A stretch of 64,000 nt of DNA from Algoriphagus zhangzhouensis (GTDB lineage Bacteria; Bacteroidota; Bacteroidia; Cytophagales; Cyclobacteriaceae): NCBI RefSeq assembly GCF_900148515.1, contig NZ_FRXN01000004.1:310001-374000 (forward strand), in the 5' to 3' direction. Shown piece after piece: positions 55,628 to 64,000 of this stretch (positions within the stretch are counted from its first letter, which is position 1; every line of letters begins with the position of its first letter). The notes under the pieces were generated by a model that was given only the letters and a program-made list of their open reading frames with translations, did not search any database and was not told where the DNA came from. The position numbers were made by a program, and so were the translations under genes.

Positions 55628-55972
55628 ATGGAAAGAAAATTCAACAAGCAACAAAAGTTGCATATCAAAACCGGAGACACCGTGAAGGTGATCGCAGGTG
55701 ATGACAAAGGAAAAACAGGGACTGTTCTTTCTGTAGATACTGCTAAAAACAGAGCGTTTGTAGAAGGTATTAATATCGTGACTAAACACGTAAAGCCAAC
55801 TGCAGCGAAGCCTCAAGGTGGTATTGAGAAGAAAGAAGCTCCAGTACATATCAGTAACCTGATGCTTGTAGATCCTAAAACTGGTGAAGCTACCAGAACT
55901 GGTCGCAAGGCAGGTGATAATGGTAAATTAGTAAGATACTCTAAGAAAACAGGGGAGGTGATCAATGGCTAA
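55628..55972 (+). CDS. rplX: Ribosomal protein uL24
   Basis: The 114-aa assembly initiator has a KOW motif ([20 protein letters not shown]) and [20 protein letters not shown]. Its last 8 bp overlap the start of rplE, and its final codons also form an exceptionally good Shine-Dalgarno sequence for rplE. Confidence 0.97.
   Translation: MERKFNKQQKLHIKTGDTVKVIAGDDKGKTGTVLSVDTAKNRAFVEGINIVTKHVKPTAAKPQGGIEKKEAPVHISNLMLVDPKTGEATRTGRKAGDNGKLVRYSKKTGEVING
55954..55963 (+). promoter_or_regulatory. Strong Shine-Dalgarno sequence before rplE
   Basis: GGAGGTGATC is fully complementary to the usual 16S rRNA 3' end (GATCACCTCC). The GGAGG core ends 6 nt before the rplE ATG, which is optimal spacing. No other gene in the ribosomal cluster shows anything similar, and Bacteroidota rarely use such sites. 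Confidence 0.6.
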
Positions 55973-56525
55973 TCCTAGAATGAAAGATAAGTATGTGAAC
56001 GATATCGTTCCTGCTTTGAAAGAGAAATTCCAGTATTCTTCCGTAATGCAAGTACCTAAGTTGGAGAAAATCGTCTTGAACAAAGGTATCGGAGCTGCTG
56101 TGGCTGACAAGAAATTGGTGGACCAGGGTGTGGAAGAGCTTTCTTTGATCACTGGCCAAAGAGCTGTAGCTACTAAAGCAAAAACTTCTGTTTCCAACTT
56201 TAAGTTGAGAGAAGGAATGCCTATCGGAGCTAAAGTTACTTTGAGAGGATCCAAAATGTATGAATTCCTTGATAGATTGATGACCGTGGCACTTCCACGT
56301 GTTCGTGACTTCAAAGGTGTTTCTGACAAAGGATTTGATGGTAGAGGTAACTACTCATTGGGTGTAACTGAACAAATCATTTTCCCAGAGATCTCTATTG
56401 AGAAAGTAAACAGAATCTCCGGTATGGATATCACGTTTGTGACTACCGCAAATTCTGACGAAGAAAGCTTCGCATTGTTGAAGGCTTTCGGAATGCCGTT
56501 CGTTAATAAAAATAATCAAGAATAA
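55965..56525 (+). CDS. rplE: Ribosomal protein uL5
   Basis: The 186-aa protein binds 5S rRNA and contacts P-site tRNA. Motifs: [39 protein letters not shown] and the [12 protein letters not shown] segment. It overlaps rplX by 8 bp and is preceded by a strong Shine-Dalgarno sequence. Confidence 0.98.
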   Translation: MANPRMKDKYVNDIVPALKEKFQYSSVMQVPKLEKIVLNKGIGAAVADKKLVDQGVEELSLITGQRAVATKAKTSVSNFKLREGMPIGAKVTLRGSKMYEFLDRLMTVALPRVRDFKGVSDKGFDGRGNYSLGVTEQIIFPEISIEKVNRISGMDITFVTTANSDEESFALLKAFGMPFVNKNNQE

Positions 56526-56527
56526 TC

Positions 56528-56797
56528 ATGGCAAGAGAGTCCATCAAAGCTCGTGAGAGAAAAAGAGAACGTCTGGTAGCCAAGTATGCCCAAAAAAGAG
56601 CTGAGCTGAAAGCAGCTGGCGATTATGAGGCCCTTGACAAATTGCCAAAGAACGCTTCTCCGGTAAGACTTCATAACAGATGTAAACTTACTGGTCGTCC
56701 TAAAGGCTACATGAGAAAGTTTGGTATCAACAGGGTAACCTTCCGAGAAATGGCCGCAGCAGGCAAAATTCCGGGAGTGACTAAGTCCAGCTGGTAA
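56528..56797 (+). CDS. rpsN: Ribosomal protein uS14 (zinc-less long form)
   Basis: The 89-aa protein is the long type without the CxxC zinc ribbon: only one cysteine, in [20 protein letters not shown], is present. It completes the 30S head. The junction with rplE is TAATCATG. An 82-nt gap with a promoter-like -7 box separates it from rpsH. Confidence 0.97.
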   Translation: MARESIKARERKRERLVAKYAQKRAELKAAGDYEALDKLPKNASPVRLHNRCKLTGRPKGYMRKFGINRVTFREMAAAGKIPGVTKSSW

Positions 56798-56811
56798 AAT
56801 AACGACAGTAG

Positions 56812-56842
56812 TTTTTATTTAAAAAATCAATTCGTAACTTTG
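56812..56842 (+). promoter_or_regulatory. Candidate internal promoter before rpsH
   Basis: TAACTTTG (56835-56842) is a perfect -7 box. At exact 19-nt spacing the -33 position holds TTTT (56812-56815), one mismatch from TTTG. It lies in the largest gap of the rplC-rpoA run, about 38 nt before the rpsH ATG. Confidence 0.6.
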
Positions 56843-56879
56843 CACGCCCAAAACGGGTGCAGCTAGACTATATAATATC

Positions 56880-57275
56880 ATGACTGATCCAATAGCCGAT
56901 TATCTAACAAGATTGAGAAATGCCATCAAGGCTTCTCACAGAATCGTCGAGATACCTGCTTCTAACATCAAGAAGGAGATCACAAAAGTATTGCATGACA
57001 AAGGGTATATCCAGAACTATAAGTTCGAGGAGAATGGACCTCAAGGCACTATCAAGATCGCTTTGAAGTACAATCCTACTACTAAGAAGAATGCAATCGT
57101 GAGCTTGAAGCGTGTTAGTACGCCAGGTTTAAGAAAATATGCGAAACACAATGAGCTACCTAGAGTTATCAATGGTTTGGGTATCGCTGTAGTTTCGACC
57201 TCTAAAGGGGTAATGACTGACAAAGAAGCCCGCACTGAAGGTATCGGGGGCGAAGTACTTTGCTACGTATATTAA
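56880..57275 (+). CDS. rpsH: Ribosomal protein uS8
   Basis: The 131-aa protein binds the 16S central domain and in E. coli represses the spc operon. Motifs: MTDPIADYLTRLRNAIKASH, GLRKYAKHNELPRVINGLG and the C-terminal STSKGVMTDKEARTEGIGGE. It is first after the internal promoter candidate. Confidence 0.98.
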   Translation: MTDPIADYLTRLRNAIKASHRIVEIPASNIKKEITKVLHDKGYIQNYKFEENGPQGTIKIALKYNPTTKKNAIVSLKRVSTPGLRKYAKHNELPRVINGLGIAVVSTSKGVMTDKEARTEGIGGEVLCYVY

Positions 57276-57284
57276 TTTACTATC

Positions 57285-57842
57285 ATGTCAAGAATAGGTA
57301 AAAAACCAATAAATCTACCCAGCGGTGTTACTGTAGACGTTGCTACAAAAGGTGTGGTGACTGTTAAAGGTCCAAAGGGTACACTCAGCCAGGATGTGAA
57401 TCCTGATATTGAGGTGAAAGTGGAGGGCAACGATATCGTTGTTTCTAGACCTACCGACTCAAAAAGACACAAGTCTATGCATGGACTTTACAGAGCTTTG
57501 ATCAACAATATGGTGATCGGTGTTTCTGAAGGGTTCAAGAAAGAATTGGAGCTTGTTGGTGTGGGTTATAAGGCGACTAACCAAGGACAGGTACTTGAAT
57601 TGTCTTTGGGTTACTCTCACAACATTTTCTTTGCACTTCCTGCAGATGTAGCTGTGAAAGCTGAAACTGCTAAAGGAAAGAACCCAATCATTACTTTGGA
57701 GTCTATCGACAAAGAATTGATTGGACAAGTAGCTGCCAAAATCAGATCTCTTCGTAAGATCGAACCTTACAAAGGTAAAGGTGTACGCTTCGTTGGTGAA
57801 CAAATTAGACGTAAGGCTGGTAAAACTGCCGGTAAAAAATAA
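57285..57842 (+). CDS. rplF: Ribosomal protein uL6
   Basis: The 185-aa protein near the sarcin-ricin loop has SRIGKKPINLPSGVTVDVA, the LVGVGYKA segment with SLGYSHNIFFALP, and PYKGKGVRFVGEQIRRKAGK near the end. It starts 9 nt after rpsH. Confidence 0.97.
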   Translation: MSRIGKKPINLPSGVTVDVATKGVVTVKGPKGTLSQDVNPDIEVKVEGNDIVVSRPTDSKRHKSMHGLYRALINNMVIGVSEGFKKELELVGVGYKATNQGQVLELSLGYSHNIFFALPADVAVKAETAKGKNPIITLESIDKELIGQVAAKIRSLRKIEPYKGKGVRFVGEQIRRKAGKTAGKK

Positions 57843-57848
57843 TAGGTT

Positions 57849-58199
57849 ATGGCATTTAATAAGAATTCCAGAAGACTTAGAATCAAGCAGGGTATCCGCA
57901 GAAAGATCTCCGGTACCGATTCCAGACCACGTTTATCAGTATTCAAAAGTAATACTGGTATCTATGCACAGTTGGTGGATGATCTTAAGGGTCATACATT
58001 GGCTCAGGCATCCTCCAAAGAGTTGGGTGCTAAAGAAAACGCCAACGTATCTGTCTCTAAAGAAGTGGGCAAAAAGCTTGCTGAAAGAGCCGTTGCCAAT
58101 GGTGTTAGCGAGGTAGTATTTGACAGAAATGGCTACTTGTATCACGGAAATGTGAAAGCTTTGGCAGATGGTGCCAGAGAGGGAGGCCTTAAATTTTAA
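57849..58199 (+). CDS. rplR: Ribosomal protein uL18
   Basis: The 116-aa 5S rRNA-binding protein has [38 protein letters not shown], and the end [20 protein letters not shown] followed by EGGLKF. It starts 6 nt after rplF. Confidence 0.97.
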   Translation: MAFNKNSRRLRIKQGIRRKISGTDSRPRLSVFKSNTGIYAQLVDDLKGHTLAQASSKELGAKENANVSVSKEVGKKLAERAVANGVSEVVFDRNGYLYHGNVKALADGAREGGLKF

Positions 58200-58204
58200 T
58201 CAGC

Positions 58205-58723
58205 ATGTCTCAACTAAGAAAAAAGCCTATTAGGGCTACAGATACAGAATTAAAAGAAAAAGTAGTAGCTATCAACCGAGTAGCCAAAGTGGTTAAAGGT
58301 GGTAGAAGGTTCTCTTTTTCTGCGATTGTAGTAGTAGGAGATGGTAATGGTGTAGTAGGTTACGGATTGGGTAAAGCCAATGAAGTAACTGATGCTATCA
58401 CCAAAGGCATCGAAGACGCTAAGAAAAACTTGGTAAAAGTACCAGTTTTGAAAGGAACTATCCCTCACGAGCAAATTGGTAAATTTGGTGGAGGTTTCGT
58501 TTTGATCAAGCCTGCTGCTGCCGGTACCGGTGTAATCGCTGGTGGTGCGATGCGTGCAGTGTTAGAATCTGCCGGTGTGACTGACGTATTAGCTAAGTCC
58601 AAAGGTTCTTCTAACCCTCACAACGTAGTGAAAGCTACTATCGATGCATTGATGCAACTAAGAGATGCTATCTCTGTTTCTCAGCAGAGAGGTGTGAAAA
58701 TGTCTAAAGTTTTTAATGGATAA
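58205..58723 (+). CDS. rpsE: Ribosomal protein uS5
   Basis: The 172-aa protein has the dsRBD-like N-terminal domain ([34 protein letters not shown]) and the C-terminal [20 protein letters not shown]. It is involved in decoding fidelity and spectinomycin binding. Confidence 0.98.
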   Translation: MSQLRKKPIRATDTELKEKVVAINRVAKVVKGGRRFSFSAIVVVGDGNGVVGYGLGKANEVTDAITKGIEDAKKNLVKVPVLKGTIPHEQIGKFGGGFVLIKPAAAGTGVIAGGAMRAVLESAGVTDVLAKSKGSSNPHNVVKATIDALMQLRDAISVSQQRGVKMSKVFNG

Positions 58724-58728
58724 TCATC

Positions 58729-58908
58729 ATGGCTAAGATTAAAATCACACAAACCAAATCTGTTATTGACCGTCCAAAAGATCAAAAAGCTACTATCACA
58801 GCTTTGGGTCTTGGTAAAATCAACAAAACTGTAGAAGTTGAAAAAACTCCTCAGATTGCTGGTATGGTTAATAAAGTTAGTCACCTTGTAAAAGTGGAGG
58901 AAGCTTAA
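58729..58908 (+). CDS. rpmD: Ribosomal protein uL30
   Basis: A 59-residue frame reads [20 protein letters not shown], then [20 protein letters not shown] and [19 protein letters not shown], matching L30 in length and motif. It lies 5 nt after rpsE and 2 nt before rplO, where L30 is expected. Confidence 0.96.
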   Translation: MAKIKITQTKSVIDRPKDQKATITALGLGKINKTVEVEKTPQIAGMVNKVSHLVKVEEA

Positions 58909-58910
58909 TT

Positions 58911-59357
58911 ATGAAACTGCATACATTACAACCAGCTGAAGGATCAACCAAGAACCGTAAGCGTATTGGTCGTGGTCCTGGATCCGGTAGAGGTGGTACT
59001 TCTACTAGAGGTCATAAAGGAGCTAAATCAAGATCCGGTTATAAAACTAAATTAGGTTTTGAAGGTGGTCAAATGCCACTTCAAAGAAGAGTTCCTAAAT
59101 TTGGTTTCAAAAGCTTTAACAGAGTTGAGTTCAAACCGGTAAATTTGGATACCTTGCAAAACCTTGCAGCAACTTACAATCTTGAAACAATCGATTTGGA
59201 TGCTTTCGTGTCTCACGGAATCGCTTCTAAAAACGACAAAATCAAGATTTTGGGCGGAGGTGAATTGAGTTCCAAAGTAGCAGTAACTGCTCATAACTTC
59301 TCTGCCAGCGCTATCGCTGCCATTGAAAAAGCGGGTGGTTCGGTAAACAAGATTTAA
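58911..59357 (+). CDS. rplO: Ribosomal protein uL15
   Basis: The 148-aa late-assembly protein has the glycine/arginine-rich N-terminal extension (RIGRGPGSGRGGTSTRGHKG) and GGQMPLQRRVPKFGFKS. It starts 2 nt after rpmD and 4 nt before secY. Confidence 0.97.
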   Translation: MKLHTLQPAEGSTKNRKRIGRGPGSGRGGTSTRGHKGAKSRSGYKTKLGFEGGQMPLQRRVPKFGFKSFNRVEFKPVNLDTLQNLAATYNLETIDLDAFVSHGIASKNDKIKILGGGELSSKVAVTAHNFSASAIAAIEKAGGSVNKI

Positions 59358-59361
59358 TTAA

Positions 59362-60681
59362 ATGAAAAAGTTTATTTCGACAGTTAAGAATATTTTCTCA
59401 ATCGAAGATCTTCGAGTTAGAATCCTGAATACGGTCGGTTTCCTGATCATCTTCAGATTGGGTTCTTACGTAGTTCTTCCAGGAGTTGATCCTTCTAAAT
59501 TAGGAGGAACTCCAGAAGGAATCTTCGGCTTGATTGATACTTTCTTAGGTGGAGCGTTCAGTAACGCTTCCATCTTCGGTCTAGGTATCATGCCATATAT
59601 CTCTGCTTCCATTGTGTTGCAACTGTTGACTGTCGGAGTACCCTACTTTCAAAAAATGCAAAAGGAAGGGGAATCTGGTCGTAAAAGAATCAACCAGATT
59701 ACCCGTGTACTTACTATTTTGATCACTATTGCGCAGGGTATCGGTTATGTGACCGCTACTATCCTTCCAACTGGTGCAGTGATGGTGAGTACTTCCTTAT
59801 TCATGTTCAGCTCTTTAGTATTACTTTCCGCAGGTACCATGTTTTGTATGTGGTTGGGCGAAAAGATTACTGAAAAAGGTATCGGCAACGGTATCTCTAT
59901 GTTGATCATGATTGGGATCATCTCCCGTTTTCCAGGAGCTATTATTGCTGAAGTATTAGAAAAAGGTTCTGGTGGATTGTTGCTTTTGTTGATTGAAGCA
60001 GCGGTATTGTTCTTTGTAGTTGTTGGTGTAGTTGCATTGACAGAAGCGACAAGAAGAATCCCTGTTCAGTATGCAAAGCAAGTAGTTGGGGGTAAAGTTT
60101 ATGGAGGACAGCGCCAGTACATTCCTATCAAAGTGAATGCTTCTGGTGTAATGCCAATCATCTTTGCTCAATCATTGATGTTCGTTCCGGCTTTGATCGC
60201 TCAGATCTGGGCTAGCGAAAATGACATTGCTAACTACATTGGTACCACCTTCTCCGATTTCACTTCTTGGCAGTATAACTTACTGTTTGCAGCGATGATC
60301 ATCATCTTCACATTCTTCTACACTGCTATCACAGTGAATCCTGAGCAAATCGCTGAGGATATGAAGAGAAATGGTGGTTTTGTACCAGGTATTAAGCCAG
60401 GCGCGCCAACTGCAGACTTTATTGACGGTATCATTTCCAGAATCACTTTGCCGGGATCTGTTCTTTTGGCAGCTGTAGCGATTCTTCCTGCTTTGGCAAT
60501 TATTGCTGGAGTTGGTGGTGAATTTGCACAGTTCTATGGTGGTACATCTCTACTAATCATGGTGGGTGTAATCATGGATACCCTTCGTCAAATTGAAAGT
60601 TATCTTTTGATGAGACATTACGAAGGAATGATGAAGTCTGGTAATATGAAGAATAATCCTTCTAATTACCAAGTAGCTTAA
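59362..60681 (+). CDS. secY: Preprotein translocase subunit SecY
   Basis: The 439-aa Sec channel has about ten membrane helices. Motifs include the N-terminal IFRLGSYVVLPGVDPS, GLGIMPYISASIVLQLLT for helix 2 and the plug region, RRIPVQYAKQVVGGKVYGGQ in the cytosolic loop, and NPEQIAEDMKRNGGFVPGIK. It partners SecE, encoded at 35182. Confidence 0.98.
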   Translation: MKKFISTVKNIFSIEDLRVRILNTVGFLIIFRLGSYVVLPGVDPSKLGGTPEGIFGLIDTFLGGAFSNASIFGLGIMPYISASIVLQLLTVGVPYFQKMQKEGESGRKRINQITRVLTILITIAQGIGYVTATILPTGAVMVSTSLFMFSSLVLLSAGTMFCMWLGEKITEKGIGNGISMLIMIGIISRFPGAIIAEVLEKGSGGLLLLLIEAAVLFFVVVGVVALTEATRRIPVQYAKQVVGGKVYGGQRQYIPIKVNASGVMPIIFAQSLMFVPALIAQIWASENDIANYIGTTFSDFTSWQYNLLFAAMIIIFTFFYTAITVNPEQIAEDMKRNGGFVPGIKPGAPTADFIDGIISRITLPGSVLLAAVAILPALAIIAGVGGEFAQFYGGTSLLIMVGVIMDTLRQIESYLLMRHYEGMMKSGNMKNNPSNYQVA

Positions 60682-60682
60682 G

Positions 60683-61456
60683 ATGATTCATTACAAGACT
60701 TCGGAAGAAGTTCAGAAAATAAAAGAAAGTGCTGATATTTTGGCAAAAGCCCATGGGGAAGTAGCCAAACATATCAAGGTAGGGGTAAAGACCTCTCACC
60801 TAGATAAAATTGCTGAAGAGTTTATCAGGGATAATGGCGGAGTTCCTTCTTTCAAAGGATACAATGGCTTCCCTGCTTCTCTCTGTATCTCTGTGAACGA
60901 AGTAGTTGTTCATGGATTTCCAAGCAAATATGAATTGAAAGATGGCGATATAATCTCAGTAGATTGTGGAGTCTTTCACCAAGGTTTTCATAGCGATTCC
61001 GCTTATACTTACCCCGTTGGTGAAGTTTCCACTCCTGTTTTAGATTTACTTAGAGCCACTAAAGATTCGCTTTACTTAGGAATCGAAAAGGCAATTTTTG
61101 GTAACCGTATTGGTGATATTGGAAATGCAATCCAAAAATTTGTTGAAGCCAAAGGCTACACTGTAGTAAGAGAATTGGTTGGACACGGTTTAGGAAAAAA
61201 CTTGCATGAATCTCCAGAAGTACCCAATTATGGTAAAAAGGGGAGTGGTCCTCTGTTAAAGGCAGGGATGGTAATTGCAATTGAGCCCATGATCAATCTT
61301 GGATCTAGAAACATAGTCCAGGAAAGGGATGGATGGACAATCCGAACTTCGGATAGAAAACCTTCAGCCCATTATGAGCATACAGTAGCGATTTTCGAAG
61401 ATAGAACTGAGGTGTTGACCTCACACAAGTACATAGAAGAGAATTTTAAATTCTAA
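60683..61456 (+). CDS. map: Type I methionine aminopeptidase
   Basis: The 257-aa enzyme removes N-terminal Met. Metal ligands are recognisable: two Asp in [19 protein letters not shown], His in [10 protein letters not shown], Glu in IAIEPM, and the terminal Glu near FEDRTEVLT. It starts 1 nt after the secY stop, indicating translational coupling. Confidence 0.96.
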   Translation: MIHYKTSEEVQKIKESADILAKAHGEVAKHIKVGVKTSHLDKIAEEFIRDNGGVPSFKGYNGFPASLCISVNEVVVHGFPSKYELKDGDIISVDCGVFHQGFHSDSAYTYPVGEVSTPVLDLLRATKDSLYLGIEKAIFGNRIGDIGNAIQKFVEAKGYTVVRELVGHGLGKNLHESPEVPNYGKKGSGPLLKAGMVIAIEPMINLGSRNIVQERDGWTIRTSDRKPSAHYEHTVAIFEDRTEVLTSHKYIEENFKF

Positions 61457-61457
61457 G

Positions 61458-61676
61458 ATGGCAAAACAAACATCAATAGAACAAGACGGAACCATTACGG
61501 AAGCGTTGTCAAACGCCATGTTTAAAGTGGAACTGGAGAATGGACATCAATTGATCGCACATATTTCCGGTAAAATGAGGATGAATTACATTAAGATCCT
61601 TCCTGGAGATCGTGTCAAATTAGAGCTGTCTCCCTATGACTTGACAAAAGGCAGAATAGTATATCGATATAAATAG
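61458..61676 (+). CDS. infA: Translation initiation factor IF-1
   Basis: The 72-aa OB-fold protein binds the A site during initiation. Motifs: [39 protein letters not shown] and [12 protein letters not shown]. It starts 1 nt after map. Confidence 0.98.
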   Translation: MAKQTSIEQDGTITEALSNAMFKVELENGHQLIAHISGKMRMNYIKILPGDRVKLELSPYDLTKGRIVYRYK

Positions 61677-61682
61677 ACTGAT

Positions 61683-61799
61683 ATGAAAGTTAAAGCATCT
61701 ATCAAAAAGAGAAGTGCTGACTGTAAGGTGATCAGAAGAAAAGGAAAACTTTACGTCATCAATAAGAAGAATCCTAAGTTTAAACAAAGACAAGGTTAA
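61683..61799 (+). CDS. rpmJ: Ribosomal protein bL36 (zinc-less)
   Basis: A 38-residue frame reads [20 protein letters not shown], then [18 protein letters not shown], an L36 of normal length. Of the four zinc ligands C11, C14, C27 and H32 only C14 is kept; position 11 is Ser and 27 is Asn, so it cannot form the zinc ribbon. It lies 6 nt after infA. Confidence 0.97.
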   Translation: MKVKASIKKRSADCKVIRRKGKLYVINKKNPKFKQRQG

Positions 61800-61803
61800 G
61801 ATT

Positions 61804-62181
61804 ATGGCTAGAATTGCAGGTGTAGACATACCAGACAATAAGCGTGGCGAAATCGGGCTTACCTATATCTTCGGAATTGGAAAAAGCTCCGCCAAGGCGA
61901 TCCTGAGCAAAGCCGGTATCTCCTTCGACAAAAAAGCAGGTGAGTGGACTGACGATGAGTCAACCGCTATCCGTAATATTATTGCCGAAGAATTCAGAAC
62001 CGAAGGTGTCCTGAAGTCAGAGATCCAATTGAACATCAAGCGACTAATGGATATTGGTTGTTATAGAGGTTTGAGACACAGAAAAGGACTTCCAGTTCGT
62101 GGTCAGCATACCAAGAACAACGCCAGAACAAGGAAGGGTAAGAGAAAGACTGTTGCTAACAAGAAGAAGGCAACTAAATAA
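61804..62181 (+). CDS. rpsM: Ribosomal protein uS13
   Basis: The 125-aa head protein has [20 protein letters not shown], the [11 protein letters not shown] motif, and the basic C-terminus [20 protein letters not shown] and RTRKGKRKT that reaches the P site. It starts 4 nt after rpmJ. Confidence 0.98.
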   Translation: MARIAGVDIPDNKRGEIGLTYIFGIGKSSAKAILSKAGISFDKKAGEWTDDESTAIRNIIAEEFRTEGVLKSEIQLNIKRLMDIGCYRGLRHRKGLPVRGQHTKNNARTRKGKRKTVANKKKATK

Positions 62182-62196
62182 AACCTGAATTAGATT

Positions 62197-62595
62197 ATGG
62201 CTCAGAAAAGAAACGATAAAGCTAAAGGTAAAAAAAGAGTAGTAAAGGTAGAAGCTGTAGGTCAGGCACACATTAAAGCCTCCTTCAACAATATCATTAT
62301 CTCTATTACCAATAATGCGGGACAAGTAATCTCTTGGGCTTCTGCCGGTAAAATGGGTTTCAGAGGTTCTAAGAAAAACACTCCTTACGCTGCACAAATG
62401 GCCGCTCAAAACTGCGGACAGGTTGCTTACGACTTAGGTTTGAGAAAAATCGAAGTATTCGTAAAAGGTCCAGGTGCTGGTCGTGAATCTGCGATCAGAA
62501 CTTTACAAAATGTTGGATTGGACGTGACTACTATTGTTGATGTGACTCCACTTCCTCACAACGGATGTCGTCCTCCTAAGCGTAGAAGAGTTTAA
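62197..62595 (+). CDS. rpsK: Ribosomal protein uS11
   Basis: The 132-aa platform protein has [37 protein letters not shown] and the conserved end [16 protein letters not shown]. It starts 15 nt after rpsM. Confidence 0.98.
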   Translation: MAQKRNDKAKGKKRVVKVEAVGQAHIKASFNNIIISITNNAGQVISWASAGKMGFRGSKKNTPYAAQMAAQNCGQVAYDLGLRKIEVFVKGPGAGRESAIRTLQNVGLDVTTIVDVTPLPHNGCRPPKRRRV

Positions 62596-62613
62596 TCAAA
62601 AAATTGTAACAGA

Positions 62614-63219
62614 ATGGCTAGATATAGAGGTCCAAAAGCAAAGATCGCCCGTAAGTTTGGCGAAGCTATCGAAGGACATAGCAAAGCGCTTCAAAAGAAA
62701 AACTATCCTCCAGGACAACACGGTCGTGGAAGAAGAAAGAAGCAATCAGAATATGCGATTCAGCTTGCTGAAAAACAAAAAGCTAAATACATCTACGGAG
62801 TATTGGAGAGACAATTTGCCAAAATGTTTGATATCGCTTCCAGAAAGCAAGGTATCACTGGTGAAAACCTTCTTCAATTGCTAGAAGCTAGATTGGACAA
62901 CACCGTTTATAGAATGGGGATTTCCCCTACTAGAAGAGGTGCGAGACAATTGGTAGCTCACAAGCATATTCTTGTTAACGGTGAAGTAGTGAACATTCCT
63001 TCTTACATCTTGAAGCCAGGTGATGTGGTTTCTGTAAGAGAGCGTTCCAAGTCTTTGGAAGCTATTACAAATAGCTTAGCTGGTAGAGGTGCCAACAAAT
63101 ATTCCTGGTTAGAGTGGGATGGTGCTTCTTTGTCCGGCAAATTCGTCAGTGTGCCTACTAGAGATGATATTCCAGAAAATATCAAGGAGCAGCTCATCGT
63201 CGAACTATACTCTAAGTAA
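62614..63219 (+). CDS. rpsD: Ribosomal protein uS4
   Basis: The 201-aa primary binder of 16S rRNA has an S4 RNA-binding domain ([20 protein letters not shown]) and ends with [15 protein letters not shown] [10 protein letters not shown]. The N-terminal region lacks the cysteine cluster found in zinc-binding S4. In E. coli S4 represses the alpha operon. Confidence 0.97.
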   Translation: MARYRGPKAKIARKFGEAIEGHSKALQKKNYPPGQHGRGRRKKQSEYAIQLAEKQKAKYIYGVLERQFAKMFDIASRKQGITGENLLQLLEARLDNTVYRMGISPTRRGARQLVAHKHILVNGEVVNIPSYILKPGDVVSVRERSKSLEAITNSLAGRGANKYSWLEWDGASLSGKFVSVPTRDDIPENIKEQLIVELYSK

Positions 63220-63258
63220 TATTTACTATTTTCAGCTTTTAAACAAAGAACAAGATAT

Positions 63259-64000
63259 ATGTCCATACTAGCATTTCAAATGCCCGAAAAAGTGGTGATG
63301 GAGAAAGCCGATGACTTCCATGGCTTGTTTACGTTCAAACCACTAGAAAAAGGCTATGGAGTTACTATCGGTAACGCCCTGAGAAGAATTTTGCTTTCAT
63401 CCTTGGAGGGTTATGCCATCACATCCATCAAAATACCTGGAGTAGTGCATGAGTTTTCTACCATTGATGGAGTAGTGGAGGATGTTACTGACATTATTTT
63501 GAACCTTAAGCAAGTGAGATTCAAGAAAGTGCACGAAGCATTTGATGGAAAAATCACTGTTGAGGTGAAAGATCAGTCAGTTTTCACTGCCGGGGACATT
63601 GCCAAGTTCACTTCTTCTTTCGAGGTGTTGAATCCAGATCAAGTGATCTGTCACATCGACGAAACCAAAACCTTCGAAATCGAATTGGTTGTGGAAAAAG
63701 GAAGAGGTTATCTACCAGCTGAAGAATCCAAACCAAAAGAGCAGGTATTTGGGCAAATCGCCATCGATGCCATCTTCACGCCTATCAAAAACGTGAAGTA
63801 TAGCGTAGAAAATACCCGTGTGGAGCAAAAAACTGACTTCGAGAAATTGATCCTTGAGGTTTCTACAGATGGATCTATCCACCCTGAGAAAGCCCTTCAA
63901 GAATCTGCTAAAATCTTGATCCAGCACTTCATGCTATTCTCTGATCAGACTATGGTACTTGATTCTACAGGTGTCGCTGAGCCAGAGCCTATCGATGAGG
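63259..64000 (+). CDS. rpoA: RNA polymerase subunit alpha (N-terminal part)
   Basis: The first 247 codons are in the window, and the C-terminus lies beyond the edge. The N-terminal dimerisation domain shows [20 protein letters not shown] and [20 protein letters not shown] with the family sequence [16 protein letters not shown] ([17 protein letters not shown]). Later [20 protein letters not shown] and [20 protein letters not shown] follow. It starts 39 nt after rpsD. Confidence 0.97.
   Translation, partial: MSILAFQMPEKVVMEKADDFHGLFTFKPLEKGYGVTIGNALRRILLSSLEGYAITSIKIPGVVHEFSTIDGVVEDVTDIILNLKQVRFKKVHEAFDGKITVEVKDQSVFTAGDIAKFTSSFEVLNPDQVICHIDETKTFEIELVVEKGRGYLPAEESKPKEQVFGQIAIDAIFTPIKNVKYSVENTRVEQKTDFEKLILEVSTDGSIHPEKALQESAKILIQHFMLFSDQTMVLDSTGVAEPEPIDE

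Noticed and set aside
1..64000. CRISPR arrays, prophage, insertion sequences, rRNA operons, restriction or anti-phage systems
   Set aside because: Looked for regularly spaced repeats, transposase or integrase motifs, nuclease/methylase genes and rRNA sequence on both strands; none could be supported.

Overview
The window looks like the chromosome of a Bacteroidota bacterium, most likely order Cytophagales and close to Algoriphagus/Cyclobacteriaceae. I infer this from protein content, not from a database search. The evidence is a SusC/SusD pair, many SpII lipoproteins, a BACON-GH5 cellulase, DUF5686 and DUF3467 proteins, zinc-less S14 and L36, an almost complete lack of Shine-Dalgarno sequences, and promoters of the Bacteroidota type TTTG-N19-TAnnTTTG. 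No transposase, integrase, prophage, CRISPR array or rRNA gene is visible.

Positions 1-7450 hold housekeeping and envelope genes: the 5' part of a large macroglobulin/TonB-plug-like surface protein, rlmN, aroQ, a SerC-like aminotransferase, a 0.5 kb non-coding stretch with a palindromic GC-rich element, a MarC-family membrane protein, rnhA and a TIM-barrel sugar isomerase/epimerase.

Positions 7496-23912 form the main accessory locus, all on the minus strand. In transcription order it encodes SusC, SusD, a terminator, a ~1092-aa FG-GAP/UnbV lipoprotein, a 187-aa lipoprotein, two more FG-GAP/UnbV lipoproteins, and a vanadium-haloperoxidase/PAP2-type lipoprotein with its own consensus promoter. 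The isomerase follows after another terminator. Six consecutive products are predicted lipoproteins behind one TonB-dependent transporter. This looks like a surface uptake and processing system of unknown substrate, and it is the best candidate here for an undescribed system. No sigma/anti-sigma pair, hybrid two-component regulator or clustered CAZymes accompany it.

Positions 24000-33211 carry an AT-rich intergenic region, a DUF5686 outer-membrane protein, a BACON-GH5 cellulase lipoprotein, frr and pyrH (minus strand), a lone biotin carboxyl carrier protein, and an M1 aminopeptidase lipoprotein.

Positions 33276-64000 are the translation/transcription supercluster on the plus strand: tRNA-Tyr, tRNA-Gly, tRNA-Thr, tuf, tRNA-Trp, secE, nusG, rplKAJL, rpoBC, a DUF3467 gene, rpsL, rpsG, fusA, rpsJ, then the long run from rplC to rpoA (cut by the window end). 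Terminator-like hairpins follow tuf, rplL, rpoC and rpsJ. Near-consensus promoters precede tRNA-Tyr, tRNA-Trp, rpsL, rplC and rpsH, so the cluster is probably several transcription units.
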